DNA of 64,000 bases from an uncultured Eubacterium sp. (GCA_910578975.1 CAJTRZ010000001.1:62001-126000), one strand, 5' to 3'. Shown: positions 34,383 to 43,436, counted from the first letter of the stretch. Made by a program: numbers and translations. Notes: a model not told the origin generated them from the sequence alone.

Positions 34383-35633
34383 TTATTCACCTAAAAAATC
34401 CTTAATCTTTTTACTTCTGACAGGATTTCTTAACTTTCTTAAAGCCTTCGCCTCAATCTGTCTGATACGCTCTCTGGTAACACTAAAAATCTTTCCTACT
34501 TCTTCTAATGTTCTAGGATGTCCGTCTCTCAATCCAAATCTAAGAATTATTACTTCACGCTCTCTATCCTTTAAATCCTGTAATAATACATCTATATGCT
34601 CTCGAAGCATCACTGATTCAATGTTTGCTTCCGGAGTAACTGCGTTATTATCTGCTACAAAATCCCCAAGGTTAGAATCGTCCTCTTCTCCAATAGGCGT
34701 CTCCAATGAAGCCGGCTCTCTTGCAATCTGCATGATTTCCAAAACTTTTTCCTCTGTCATATCCAGCGCTTGTGCCAATTCTTTTGTAGATGGCTCATAT
34801 CCTAATTCCAGAGTCAGTTTTCTTTGCATTTTTGACATTCTGTTAATTGTTTCAACCATATGAACAGGTACGCGGATTGTTCTGGCATGATCTGCCAAAG
34901 CTCTTGTAACCGACTGTCTAATCCACCATGTAGCATATGTACTTAACTTAAAGCCCTTTGTATACTCAAATTTTTCAACACCTTTTATCAGACCTAGATT
35001 TCCTTCCTGAACTAAGTCTAAAAAACTCATGCCGCGCCCTGTGTATCTCTTTGCAATACTAACTACAAGACGCAAATTTGCCTCTATTAACTTTTCTTTT
35101 GCAATAGGATCCCCTTCTGTCTTACGCTTTGCAAGCTCCAGTTCTTCCTCTGCTGTCAACAAAGCTACTGTACCGATTTCTTTCAAGTACATACGCACCG
35201 GATCTTCTGTTCCCACACCCTCGAGCAAATCTACGGCATCTAATTCTACCGTTTCCTCTTCATCGTTTCCAAAATCCTCGTCTGTAGGATCCAATAAATC
35301 CTCCTCGTCCGCTGCAACAGAAGCAATGTCTTCGTCCGTTGGCTCAATGACATCTGTGATTAAATCTACTTTAATCTCAACCATTTCCTCGCCATCTTCG
35401 TTTACGAATACTTCTTCTGCGGAATCTGCACTATCAGAATCTGTATCTTTCTCAGATAAAACTACAGTAATATTGTTTTCCTGAATTTTTGAGAATAGTG
35501 TTGTCTCTTGTTTTGCAGTGAGACTGTCTTCTGCAAAAAATTCCTTAATTTCATCTGTAGTTAACTGACCATCTTTGTTCTGACCAATTCCAACTAATTC
35601 TTCAATTTTTTGATTAAAATCTTGTTGTTTCAA
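34383..35633 (-). CDS. rpoD: Primary sigma factor RpoD (SigA)
   Basis: Housekeeping sigma-70, 416 residues. Region 1.1 is present and acidic (about 1-130). Region 1.2 includes DPVRMYLKEIG. Region 2 includes RLVVSIAKRYTGRGMSFLDL, KFEYTKGFKLSTYATWWIRQ and VTRALADHARTIRVPVHM. Region 4 includes VIILRFGLRDGHPRTLEEVG and FSVTRERIRQIEAKALRKLR. I start at TTG 35633, seven bases after AAAGGA. The open frame runs to 35765, but that part spans the promoter and an upstream terminator. No dnaG gene lies upstream, unlike the usual dnaG-rpoD pair. Confidence 0.95.
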   Translation of the reverse strand: MKQQDFNQKIEELVGIGQNKDGQLTTDEIKEFFAEDSLTAKQETTLFSKIQENNITVVLSEKDTDSDSADSAEEVFVNEDGEEMVEIKVDLITDVIEPTDEDIASVAADEEDLLDPTDEDFGNDEEETVELDAVDLLEGVGTEDPVRMYLKEIGTVALLTAEEELELAKRKTEGDPIAKEKLIEANLRLVVSIAKRYTGRGMSFLDLVQEGNLGLIKGVEKFEYTKGFKLSTYATWWIRQSVTRALADHARTIRVPVHMVETINRMSKMQRKLTLELGYEPSTKELAQALDMTEEKVLEIMQIAREPASLETPIGEEDDSNLGDFVADNNAVTPEANIESVMLREHIDVLLQDLKDREREVIILRFGLRDGHPRTLEEVGKIFSVTRERIRQIEAKALRKLRNPVRSKKIKDFLGE

Positions 35634-35696
35634 TACAGTATCCTTTCTAAAATCGAAACATAAGTTTCTTTTTAAGTATCTGTCGGTCCAACATAT

Positions 35697-35738
35697 ATTA
35701 TACACAAAAAATAGCCAGTGTAAACCGACTATTTTAAA
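35697..35738 (-). promoter_or_regulatory. rpoD promoter overlapping an upstream terminator
   Basis: Minus-strand -35 TTTACA (35724-35719), 16-base spacer, -10 TATAAT (35702-35697). The -35 lies in the loop of hairpin AAAATAG/CTATTTT (35708-35735) with a T-run, which terminates the preceding CDF transporter gene. Confidence 0.65.
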
Positions 35739-35790
35739 AAAATGCACTTTTTTGTTGAAAATCACTAGATATTATCACTTTATATGTTTT

Positions 35791-36687
35791 TTATGGTAAT
35801 TTCTTATGTTCATAACCTGCCGGATTGACATGCACCGTACAATGTTTCACATCTGCAAACTGTTTTTCGATATTGTCATGGACTGCCTCTGCTATTTCAT
35901 GGGACTGTTTTAGAAGCAGATTTCCATCAGCACTTATCTCAATATCTACATACATTTTTGTGCCAAACATACGTGTCTTTATTAAATCCAGACCTTCTAC
36001 ACCTTCTACATTCAAAACAAGTTCTTCCATCGCCCTGACAGTCTCATCATCACATGCTTTATCAACCATTTTATCTACAGCCTCTTTTACAATATCATAA
36101 GAGACCTTAATGATAACCAATCCAATAACTCCCGCCATGACCGGATCTAATATTTTCACGCCAAGCATAGCTCCCGCCACACCAATCAAACTGCCTATGG
36201 ATGACAGAGCATCTGATCTATGATGCCATGCATCTGCCCTTAGCGCATCTGAATGAATCTTATCTGCAGCAATTTTTGTATACCAGTACATCCCTTCTTT
36301 TGTCACAATAGAAACAACCGCTGCAATCAGTGCAACCGTTCCCGGTGTACTAATATCCTCACCTGCATATGTCTTTTTTATCCCTTCATATAGTAAAAGA
36401 GCACCTGTCAAAAACAATATTGCTCCCAATGCAAGCGATGCAAGACTCTCCATTCTGTCATGTCCATATTGATGATCCCTATCTTCCTCTTTTTTTGACA
36501 TCTTCACACCAATAATTACAATAATAGTACTAAACACATCTGACAAAGAATGTATTGCATCTGAAAGCATTGCCATAGATCTGCCCACAATTCCCGCTAT
36601 TAATTTCAACAGACTTAATATAATATTAGATATAATACTAACAGTGGAAACTTTCACTACCGTTTTTACTACTATTTTATCATCCAT
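35791..36687 (-). CDS. Cation diffusion facilitator transporter
   Basis: A 298-residue CDF-family exporter of divalent metals (Zn, Fe, Mn or Co). Six helices; metal site residues in LSDAIHSLSDVFS (helix 2, with DxxxxxxD) and ADAWHHRSDALSS (helix 5, HxxxD). HDRMESLASLALG and the C-terminal cytoplasmic domain (about 205-290) ending CTVHVNPAG are typical. The motif HHRSD resembles the Zn/Fe subgroup, but metal choice is not certain. Strong GGAGG before ATG. Not linked to any metalloregulator here. Confidence 0.9.
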   Translation of the reverse strand: MDDKIVVKTVVKVSTVSIISNIILSLLKLIAGIVGRSMAMLSDAIHSLSDVFSTIIVIIGVKMSKKEEDRDHQYGHDRMESLASLALGAILFLTGALLLYEGIKKTYAGEDISTPGTVALIAAVVSIVTKEGMYWYTKIAADKIHSDALRADAWHHRSDALSSIGSLIGVAGAMLGVKILDPVMAGVIGLVIIKVSYDIVKEAVDKMVDKACDDETVRAMEELVLNVEGVEGLDLIKTRMFGTKMYVDIEISADGNLLLKQSHEIAEAVHDNIEKQFADVKHCTVHVNPAGYEHKKLP

Positions 36688-36737
36688 ACCAGCCTCCTAT
36701 TATCCATAACAAATATTCCTTGAAAATTTATGTACAT

Positions 36738-36778
36738 AGAAATACAAGGCTGAAAATATTTTCCAACCTTTGTATCTC
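36738..36778 (-). terminator. Terminator after the membrane-anchored hypothetical gene
   Basis: Stem ATACAA-GG-TG/CAGCCTTGTAT around GAAAATATTTT, followed by TTTCTAT on the minus strand. Confidence 0.6.
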
Positions 36779-36812
36779 TTATTTACTAATATATAAATAT
36801 GTTATTTTTATA

Positions 36813-37181
36813 TTACTGTTCCAAATCATCCGGTGAAACCAACGGTGACCAGCCATCATTTTCTCCCGGATATGCCTCTGATTCATTATCTTTTTTGTTT
36901 TTCTTCTTTTTCTTTGTTGTCTCTTCACCGATATCCATATTATCAAAATAATTTGTAGTAGATTTGTTCACTGCTTCTGTCTCTGGTGGTATTGTTACAT
37001 AATTCTCATCACCAGACTTTGTCTGATTCTCTCTTTCAGCCTGACTTTGTTCTACTGCAGTTGTATCTACTGCTTTGTTTTTATCATCCTTACCAGTATT
37101 CACTTTAATAGCGATAAAAACTACTATAATTATCATTAAAATTACCAGACCGCCAATAATTGCTTTTGTTTTTTTATTCAT
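36813..37181 (-). CDS. Membrane-anchored low-complexity hypothetical protein
   Basis: A 122-residue protein with one N-terminal helix (IIGGLVILMIIIVVFIAIKV, residues 9-28) and a hydrophilic, disordered outside part. The tail is rich in Lys and Asp/Glu (EETTKKKKKNKKDNESE) and ends SPLVSPDDLEQ. No family recognised. A good GAAGG site lies in the end of the upstream HAD gene, one base away, so the two are co-transcribed. Confidence 0.65.
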   Translation of the reverse strand: MNKKTKAIIGGLVILMIIIVVFIAIKVNTGKDDKNKAVDTTAVEQSQAERENQTKSGDENYVTIPPETEAVNKSTTNYFDNMDIGEETTKKKKKNKKDNESEAYPGENDGWSPLVSPDDLEQ

Positions 37182-37182
37182 T

Positions 37183-38022
37183 CTATAACCTTCTTTCCAA
37201 ATCGTTTATTATTGCTGCAAGTGCATGCTCCCTGTTAGAAACAGTAATTCTATCTGCAATCTTCTTCACACTGTCTATAGCATTATCTACGGCATATCCT
37301 ATATCTGCACACTCTAATAGTGTTATATCATTTTCATAATCGCCTACGCCAATCGTCGTATGTATCTCTGTACCCAAATGCGATTTCATAAATTCAACTG
37401 CAACCCCCTTACCACTGTCAATTGCCTGTATCTCCAGACCTTCCGGCCAACTGGTATCAAATCGAAATCTTTGTCCAAATTTCTTTTTTAAATCTGCCTG
37501 TAGCTTTATTATAACTTCTGCATTTCCTGCAATTACCATTTTTAGCATTTCACAGGGAAATTTTTCTAATGCTTTTTTCAAGCTGTTGTCCTCCGAACTA
37601 TGTTCAAAAAGATTATAACTGATACTGCCAAAAGTTCCATCTGACAAAACTCCGTTAATCCAAAAATCCTGGAGTTTATCATATGACTTCTTCACATAAG
37701 ATAATAATTCATAACATTGCTCTGTAGGAAGTACCCATTTATTTATCATTCCCCCATTATCTACATCATATAATAGTGTTCCATTCAAAGAAACCATAGG
37801 GGCATTTATTTGAATTTTATCTTTAAACAAATCAATATGGTCTGGAAAACGTCCTGTCGCAAGAGTGAAAAGCCCGCCTTCTTCCTGAAAATATTTAATT
37901 GCTTTTGCATTCTCATCTGACACCTTGCCTGGTTCATATGTTAATGTACCATCACAGTCTGTACAGATAAGATATCCTGTAAATTTTCCCATAATCAAAT
38001 CAACTTTCTTTTCCGTCTGCAT
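37183..38022 (-). CDS. HAD-IIB (Cof-like) phosphatase
   Basis: A 279-residue HAD hydrolase with a type IIB cap. Motif I is ICTDCDGTLTYEPG, motif II LATGR, motif III around KGVAVEF, and motif IV GVGDYENDITLLECADIGYAV. Cof-type enzymes dephosphorylate sugar phosphates and flavin or pyridoxal phosphates. The start is uncertain: the ATG at 38022 has no clear ribosome site, and ATG 37992 gives MGKFTGYL. Co-transcribed with the membrane-anchored gene downstream. Confidence 0.82.
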   Translation of the reverse strand: MQTEKKVDLIMGKFTGYLICTDCDGTLTYEPGKVSDENAKAIKYFQEEGGLFTLATGRFPDHIDLFKDKIQINAPMVSLNGTLLYDVDNGGMINKWVLPTEQCYELLSYVKKSYDKLQDFWINGVLSDGTFGSISYNLFEHSSEDNSLKKALEKFPCEMLKMVIAGNAEVIIKLQADLKKKFGQRFRFDTSWPEGLEIQAIDSGKGVAVEFMKSHLGTEIHTTIGVGDYENDITLLECADIGYAVDNAIDSVKKIADRITVSNREHALAAIINDLERRL

Positions 38023-38087
38023 TACAGTTAATTCTACAATAAGAAGGTTTATTTTTCAATGTTTGCGTTATATTTATGTGCAAAATT

Positions 38088-38159
38088 TTATAGCAATTCC
38101 CGGAGCTTATCCAAAAAAGTATCAAAATTTCCTCTTAAATTCTTTTCTAACTTTGCCAT
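38088..38159 (-). pseudogene. Short remnant of a DUF6054-like gene
   Basis: A 23-codon frame starting MAKLEKNLRGNFD and ending FLDKLRELL, with a good GAAGGAGAA site. The start matches, from memory, the N-terminus of small clostridial proteins of about 110 residues (MAK-EK-LRG-FD), but it stops early and nothing downstream continues the fold. Probably a truncated gene; a genuine micro-peptide cannot be excluded. Confidence 0.35.
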
Positions 38160-38234
38160 CTCATTTTCTCCTTCAATCTATGTTTTTTGCCACATTAAAC
38201 ATATTTACATGTATGCACTTCTACTATAAACTCC

Positions 38235-38939
38235 TCATATTCTATTCATTGTCTTTTTTACTAAACACATATACACAATCTGTATCGGTAAGAGCAAAAA
38301 TATCATAAAATACCAGTCTTCTGTTTGACCTGGGATTGACAAATCCACTTTCCACAAATACGTAAAAAAGTAATAATAATCTGTCTTTGATAAAAACTTT
38401 GTCACACTCGACAAATCATGTCTATGCCAGCAAACAATCCCGGCTGACACTTCCAGAACACCAAATATTGCATATAAGTATTTACTATACAAATATCTGA
38501 TAGAGTCCATTCTATTTAATATGTATTCACCAATGCAAATTATGAGTGATCCAATAACGATGATAATAAGTTTTGTAGTATTAATCGAATAATGTGGTTC
38601 ATTACTGCAATTATTACAAATCCAGACTACTAACAATTTTAGCATAAGTACAATTAATACATAATTTATCCTATCTTTACAAACAAATGCCAGCAAGAAT
38701 GTAACGAGAATTCCTATACATATTCCTAATAGCATTCCTGAGATGGAAAATGATACCCCAAAACCTACGACACTTCCTATTCCTATTCCTAAATATATTG
38801 CAATAATGTAATTCATTAGATTATACCATTTTTTAAATGGTACCAAAGCCATAACTATTAAACCTACAATCACTTCAACTATATTTATATAATAAAATAG
38901 GGATTCATGGTCAATAATTAAATTTGTTAATTCTCTCAT
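38235..38939 (-). CDS. Polytopic membrane protein, unknown
   Basis: A 234-residue protein with about seven transmembrane helices. Helices are clear at the N-terminus (YYINIVEVIVGLIVMALVPF) and in the middle (ISGMLLGICIGILVTFLLAF, LIIIVIGSLIICIGEYIL). Short polar loops include RHDLSSVTKFLSK. I do not recognise a family. Start at ATG 38939 is preferred because AAAGGGAGAG lies before it. Part of the accessory zone of small genes. Confidence 0.65.
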   Translation of the reverse strand: MRELTNLIIDHESLFYYINIVEVIVGLIVMALVPFKKWYNLMNYIIAIYLGIGIGSVVGFGVSFSISGMLLGICIGILVTFLLAFVCKDRINYVLIVLMLKLLVVWICNNCSNEPHYSINTTKLIIIVIGSLIICIGEYILNRMDSIRYLYSKYLYAIFGVLEVSAGIVCWHRHDLSSVTKFLSKTDYYYFFTYLWKVDLSIPGQTEDWYFMIFLLLPIQIVYMCLVKKTMNRI

Positions 38940-39001
38940 AATATTCTCTCCCTTTGTCAATGCTTTATCATTCTATCAATCCTAACAACCAAAAACTATT
39001 A

Positions 39002-39517
39002 TTACAAATCAATGTTTATTTCATACTCGTTATCAATCAGAATGTAGTTTACACCATTTTCTTCTACAAGTTCTAATACCTGTGCATTATCTTCTAATAC
39101 ATTTTCCAAAGTACAATATTCATCATCTAAACGATCTTCAATGGCACTTGCATGTTTTTTTATGTTATCAAAATGATTTCTAATATAGTTTTCGCTCAAA
39201 ACAAGAAAATAGCACCTTATGTCATCAAGATAATCAGCCGTAAAATCTTTTTTCCAATCAAATGGAATATAGCAACCCTCAACAATGAGGTTTTGTTTAT
39301 TCTCTATGGCTGTTTTTATCATTTCACGTACAATCGGCCATAGATAATCTGTCAATTCCTTATCATCACTTAAAGGTGTAAGTGTAGTATTTCCACTACG
39401 AATAAGACCCATTTTTAAATGGTCTATGGAAAAATAAGGATATTTATATTTTTCCAGTAATTTTTGAGCAAGTACTGTTTTTCCTGTGTGCGATGCTCCT
39501 GCTATTAAAACAATCAT
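39002..39517 (-). CDS. P-loop kinase-like NTPase
   Basis: A 171-residue protein with Walker A GASHTGKT close to the N-terminus and a likely Walker B in NLIVEGCYIP. It fits the adenylate/shikimate kinase or zeta-toxin-like P-loop kinase class. A helical, acidic C-terminus (EDRLDDEYCTLENVLEDN) follows. Substrate unknown. Start at ATG 39517 with GGAGGAG. No antitoxin-like partner lies next to it, so the toxin reading is not favoured. Confidence 0.7.
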   Translation of the reverse strand: MIVLIAGASHTGKTVLAQKLLEKYKYPYFSIDHLKMGLIRSGNTTLTPLSDDKELTDYLWPIVREMIKTAIENKQNLIVEGCYIPFDWKKDFTADYLDDIRCYFLVLSENYIRNHFDNIKKHASAIEDRLDDEYCTLENVLEDNAQVLELVEENGVNYILIDNEYEINIDL

Positions 39518-39574
39518 GTAACTACTCCTCCAATTGAACATATTCTTCTTTATCCCTTTACTGATTTACCAAAT

Positions 39575-39784
39575 CTACAATGTTTTTTTAATATGAGGAC
39601 AATACTTATCAAATATTTTTAGAATATCTGTACAATAAATATTATCATCTAAAACATCTCCATTCGGTCTGACACTTATAGCACTAATATCCTTAGGGTT
39701 TTCTGCATATGGACTAACATATCCTTTATTAAAATCAAAATATTCCCCAAGATATTTCAATGCATTTCCACTAGAGAAAATCAC
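39575..39784 (-). pseudogene. C-terminal gene remnant, possibly of a radical-SAM/SPASM-like protein
   Basis: A 69-codon frame without a convincing start (it can open only at GTG); the same frame extends about 15 codons further upstream (ERLGYKIFKEAGGNV) to a stop. SVRPNGDVLDDNIYCTDIL and IFDKYCPH look like the end of a radical-SAM protein. The N-terminal part is missing. I treat it as a decayed gene; the family guess is weak. Confidence 0.35.
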
Positions 39785-39898
39785 ATTTCCGCCTGCTTCT
39801 TTAAATATTTTATATCCTAATCTTTCACATATTTATAATACTCTTCCCCGAACCAATATTATCCTATATAAACTATAAGTTGCCTATTTCTTACTCTT

Positions 39899-40219
39899 TT
39901 ATCGATTCTGTAATATCAGATATGTAATTCCTATACTAAAAATTGTTGTTACAACATATATTATCATATTACTTTTTCTCTTTTGCAATAAAACCACACA
40001 TATCCCTGTCACTATCAACCAGAATATTGCCATAACATATCCCAAAGGTATCAAACTAGAATCTTCTATCCAATCCCGATCTCCTGGACTAGATTCTGGA
40101 AACATCATCGCTATTGCCAGCACAATCCACCAAAAACTAATAGCGCCGTAGAATATACTACTAATAAAAAGTGTAATCTTTTTTAATACAGTTGCCATTG
40201 TCCCTTTTTTATCTTCCAT
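39899..40219 (-). CDS. Small membrane protein, unknown
   Basis: A 106-residue protein with three hydrophobic helices, about 13-38 (ISSIFYGAISFWWIVLAIAM), 58-78 (IPLGYVMAIFWLIVTGICVV) and 85-104. The loop MFPESSPGDRDWIEDSS faces outside. No family recognised. The ribosome site is moderate (AAGG). Confidence 0.5.
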   Translation of the reverse strand: MEDKKGTMATVLKKITLFISSIFYGAISFWWIVLAIAMMFPESSPGDRDWIEDSSLIPLGYVMAIFWLIVTGICVVLLQKRKSNMIIYVVTTIFSIGITYLILQNR

Positions 40220-40347
40220 ATTTATGCCTTACAAATTTCTTATGTTTATTCCTTTATAAATGCTAGATTTGTTGCCGGAACTCCATTTTCATCAATCATA
40301 TATCGTTCTAATCAAAACTTCCTCTCCTTAAATCTATCAAATATAAA

Positions 40348-40857
40348 TCAGCGGTTAACTACATAGCGATTATGTGGCATATCCACACCCCTATAATGTT
40401 TCATCCAACTATCCACAACAATCATGTTATTTCTAACAGCCACATTTTGAGATGCAACATTCGTATCTCTAATAATAGAACAAACTTCATTCGCATCTAG
40501 GACTTCAAAAGCATATTTCTTACATGCTTTAGCAGCCTCAGTTGCGTAGCCTTTATGCCAATATTTTCTTTGAAAAAGATATCCAATCTCTAATACTTCT
40601 TTATCCTTCCACGGTTGCATTGTAAGACCACATTGCCCAATCATTTCATCCGTTTCCTTTAGCACTACTGCCCATAAACCAAAGTGCCACTTATGATAAC
40701 GTGAAATCTGTCTATCAAGCCACTCCTGTACTTCTTCATCATTAAATGCTCCCTCGTAAGCATACATAGTTTCTTCATCCAGCAATATTTTAGATAAAGC
40801 TTTATAATCAGACTGGTTCATTTCCCGTAAATATAGTCTCTCTGTTTCAAATATCAT
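40348..40857 (-). CDS. RimJ/RimL-type GNAT acetyltransferase
   Basis: A 169-residue acetyltransferase. The N-terminal FETERLYLREMNQSDYKAL, the central GQCGLTMQPW and the AcCoA loop FQRKYWHKGYATEAAKACKK are characteristic of the GNAT branch that includes ribosomal-protein acetyltransferases. VASQNVAVRNNM is the usual C-terminal helix region. Substrate unknown. I choose ATG 40857; an upstream GTG is too close to the GAGG site. It follows the CAT-like gene in the same direction. Confidence 0.82.
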   Translation of the reverse strand: MIFETERLYLREMNQSDYKALSKILLDEETMYAYEGAFNDEEVQEWLDRQISRYHKWHFGLWAVVLKETDEMIGQCGLTMQPWKDKEVLEIGYLFQRKYWHKGYATEAAKACKKYAFEVLDANEVCSIIRDTNVASQNVAVRNNMIVVDSWMKHYRGVDMPHNRYVVNR

Positions 40858-40885
40858 ATTTGTCACTTCCTCATCTTTCGATTTT

Positions 40886-41509
40886 CTATATCCTTAAATC
40901 TCTTATTTCTTTCTGCAGAATCTCAAGAAATTGTGCAGCCTGTCCACCATCCATCTGTGTATGATGAAACTGGAACGATATTTTAAGAAAAGTTTTAATA
41001 AACTTTCTTTTATATCTGCTCCACACAATAAACGGATTATTATAAAAACCTGCATAAATATTCACTGCACCATCAATATCATGTTGAACAAGAGCAGATG
41101 TCCCTATTACCATATAGTCGTCTCCTAAATTATACGCTTGGCTAGTATCATATACCTGCTTGGTTAAAGTCATATAATCTTTATTAAATTTTTCCAATTC
41201 CTCGGAAAAAGGAATATCGCATGTGTTGATATCCCCATCTTTGGTTGTAACAACTGTATTTACAGCAAGGCTATCATATTGCACCAGTTTCTGTCCCACT
41301 GGCAATAAATAAAATTCTTCTACCTGCGTAGCCGCCTTACCAATGCACCAGCACATCAGCATATTAAACTTATAGTCATGCTTTCTGCTTATTCTAATAA
41401 GGTTTGTAACATCAAGAGATTTAAAAAATGTTACCATAGGCATTGGTGCGCTCATCCACAAATCAAATGCTGCTACTCGTTTTGTTTGTTTTGGGTCTAT
41501 TTCTTTCAT
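40886..41509 (-). CDS. Chloramphenicol acetyltransferase-fold protein
   Basis: A 207-residue protein of the CAT fold. The family active-site region is FQFHHTQMDGGQAAQFLE, with the catalytic His followed by the DG pair; SRKHDYKFNMLMCWCIGKAA is the usual N-terminal helix. It is slightly short of classical CATs, and identity to resistance enzymes cannot be judged by eye, so I do not call it resistance. Start ATG 41509 has AAGGAG. It follows a second CAT-like gene by 33 bases. Confidence 0.75.
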   Translation of the reverse strand: MKEIDPKQTKRVAAFDLWMSAPMPMVTFFKSLDVTNLIRISRKHDYKFNMLMCWCIGKAATQVEEFYLLPVGQKLVQYDSLAVNTVVTTKDGDINTCDIPFSEELEKFNKDYMTLTKQVYDTSQAYNLGDDYMVIGTSALVQHDIDGAVNIYAGFYNNPFIVWSRYKRKFIKTFLKISFQFHHTQMDGGQAAQFLEILQKEIRDLRI

Positions 41510-41542
41510 TTTAATCTCCTTCATAAACTGGATGCTGATAAA

Positions 41543-42193
41543 TTATCTTTGTACAAATGATTCTATTTCTTGTTGCAGTAGGCGAAACACATTCGCGACC
41601 AAATATCCATCTGCAATCGCATGGTTGAGACGAACGCTTACGGGCATAACGAGTCTGCCGTTTTCCTCGCGATACCTTCCCCAGTTAATGATAGGCGCAA
41701 AAAACAAATGCCCATCTGGAAGTTCAATATTTAGTGAATCATATGAAAGCCAAGAGATGTATGATGCATCAAACCAGTTCGGATGGTTAAGCATATCAAG
41801 ACCATACTCTCTTGTTTTCTTGGCGCATTCTATATCTTCATTAGCATTGTTATAAAAGGTTTTATAGTCCTCACTGTATTCCGTATAAACGGGAGTGCAA
41901 GTTTCGGTATCATCGTGAAAAACGTATTGAGTAGGATTGATAACGTCGTAACAAATCAATTCATCTGTCTGCCATAGATAACCCATTCTATAATCTTCAC
42001 GAGAGTTCATTACTTTCGAGAGGATATACAGAAAATTGAGGTAAAATTTAGTTCTTGTCTTTCTAGAATATGACACAAGACCGGTAATATCAATCCTTGA
42101 CGTCATAGAAATCGAACATTTACAGTCTTCAGAAAAGTGACGAAAAACTCCTTTGCGATAGTAGTTTTTTCTATCAATAATCTTATAGTTCAT
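41543..42193 (-). CDS. Type A chloramphenicol O-acetyltransferase-like protein
   Basis: A 216-residue protein, the normal CAT length. VRLNHAIADGYLVANVFRLL carries the catalytic His and the structural DG; classical CATs have HHAVCDG, so the first His is Asn here. The N-terminal FRHFSEDCKCSISMTSRIDI and DASYISWLSYDSLNIELP are also CAT-like. Enzymes of this fold acetylate chloramphenicol or unknown acceptors. Good AAAGGAGAG site. Paired with the CAT-like gene downstream. Confidence 0.78.
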   Translation of the reverse strand: MNYKIIDRKNYYRKGVFRHFSEDCKCSISMTSRIDITGLVSYSRKTRTKFYLNFLYILSKVMNSREDYRMGYLWQTDELICYDVINPTQYVFHDDTETCTPVYTEYSEDYKTFYNNANEDIECAKKTREYGLDMLNHPNWFDASYISWLSYDSLNIELPDGHLFFAPIINWGRYREENGRLVMPVSVRLNHAIADGYLVANVFRLLQQEIESFVQR

Positions 42194-42223
42194 ATAGTAA
42201 AACTCTCCTTTACAAATTCCAAT

Positions 42224-43090
42224 TTATTTAACTAATTGAATATAATAATCTAAAAGCTCATATATCCAATCTTTTAGTTCTGAAAATCTAAATCCTAATG
42301 CATTTGCTTTTTCAGTATTTATACTATATTCTGGTTCTCCGTTATATGATGCAACATCACCTTCTTTATCTATAATTGCTTTTGTTCCTGTTTTTTTCTC
42401 AACATATTCAATTATTTCTTTTATGGAAATTGTGCCTTTCGAACTTCCGTTAATAGCTCCATTAACATCCTTGTCAACCAAAAACGCAATAAATTTCCCT
42501 GCTTCATCAGAACGAATATACCCCATTTGATGATCCAAATTATCAATATTCATAGGAATTGACTTCACTATATGTTCAACATAAAACATTAATCTTTTTG
42601 TATAATCATCCTTACCAATCACAAAAGGATACCTTACTGCAATCCATTTCTTGTCCATATACTTTTGCCATAAAGCATACTCTGCCTGTCGTTTTATTTC
42701 TTCATATGGAAATGCCATTCTATCACACCATACAAAATTATTTGAATTCCCATCAAAATCAGTTTCCAATGTATTCATATGTTTTGACTCATAAACTGAT
42801 GTACTTGACATATAAACATACTTATCACAACTTATATTTTCCATTACATACTTTATATCTTTCGAACAATATGCAATTTTATCAATCACCACATCATAAT
42901 GCTTTTCTTTAAAAGTACTTTTTATGCTTTCTTCATTTGTTCTCTCAATTATAATACGTTTCACTCTATCTCCGAATGAATCAGACGCTCGTCCTCGCGT
43001 GGCTATAGTAACGTCATGACCCGCTTTTAAAAGTTCTTCAACCATATGTATTCCAAAAAATCTTGTTCCACCTATTACTAAAATCTTCAT
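42224..43090 (-). CDS. NAD-dependent epimerase/dehydratase family protein
   Basis: A 288-residue extended-SDR protein. The Rossmann loop is VIGGTRFFGIHMVEELLKAG. YVYMSSTSVYE, followed by PYEEIKRQAEYAL, contains Tyr and Lys of the SDR catalytic pair (YxxxK form YEEIK). GYIRSDEAGKFIAFLVD and a C-terminal domain (STEKA-like INTEKANALGF) are typical of nucleotide-sugar or isoflavone-reductase-like members. Substrate unknown. Start at ATG 43090 with GGAGAGGA. Confidence 0.82.
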   Translation of the reverse strand: MKILVIGGTRFFGIHMVEELLKAGHDVTIATRGRASDSFGDRVKRIIIERTNEESIKSTFKEKHYDVVIDKIAYCSKDIKYVMENISCDKYVYMSSTSVYESKHMNTLETDFDGNSNNFVWCDRMAFPYEEIKRQAEYALWQKYMDKKWIAVRYPFVIGKDDYTKRLMFYVEHIVKSIPMNIDNLDHQMGYIRSDEAGKFIAFLVDKDVNGAINGSSKGTISIKEIIEYVEKKTGTKAIIDKEGDVASYNGEPEYSINTEKANALGFRFSELKDWIYELLDYYIQLVK

Positions 43091-43116
43091 ATTTATTCCT
43101 CTCCACAACTTCTAAT

Positions 43117-43331
43117 TTATCTGTGAATATACATCCTTGTCATATTGGGCTCATCATCTCCTTGAACCATGCAAAAAAATCCCAGCCATATTCAGTTTCA
43201 TTATCAAGATATTCTTCCATACATTCAAGATACGCTTCACGTGGCACCTGCCATTTATGATGAAACCATTCGGCTGCACTATCTCTTAATTGTGGTCTTT
43301 CTCTTAAAGTGATATATGTATATTTGCTCAT
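43117..43331 (-). pseudogene. GNAT acetyltransferase pseudogene with internal deletion and frameshift
   Basis: The first 49 codons (SKYTYITLRERPQLRDSAAE onward to ETEYGW) are the N-terminus of a GNAT protein of about 150 residues. They join directly to the family's C-terminal segment at a second YGW. About 80 central residues, including the AcCoA-binding core, are missing. After a run of seven T in the coding strand the frame shifts; reading the other frame gives CMVQGDDEPNMTRMYIHR and a stop at 43117-43119. In the original frame translation ends at 43140. Confidence 0.7.
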
Positions 43332-43436
43332 ATTCTACTTCTCCTTTACATCACGTCCAATACTCTCTAACCAATTATCGTAAGTGATTTTGTTTTTTCC
43401 AGTACGTCAACAGGATTTTCATTAATAAAGCAGATT

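Noticed and set aside
39002..39517. Zeta-type toxin
   Set aside because: The P-loop protein has no epsilon-like antitoxin next to it and only the generic kinase fold is visible.
40886..42193. Chloramphenicol resistance determinant
   Set aside because: The CAT fold is clear, but by-eye reading cannot show close identity to resistance enzymes, so only family membership is claimed.
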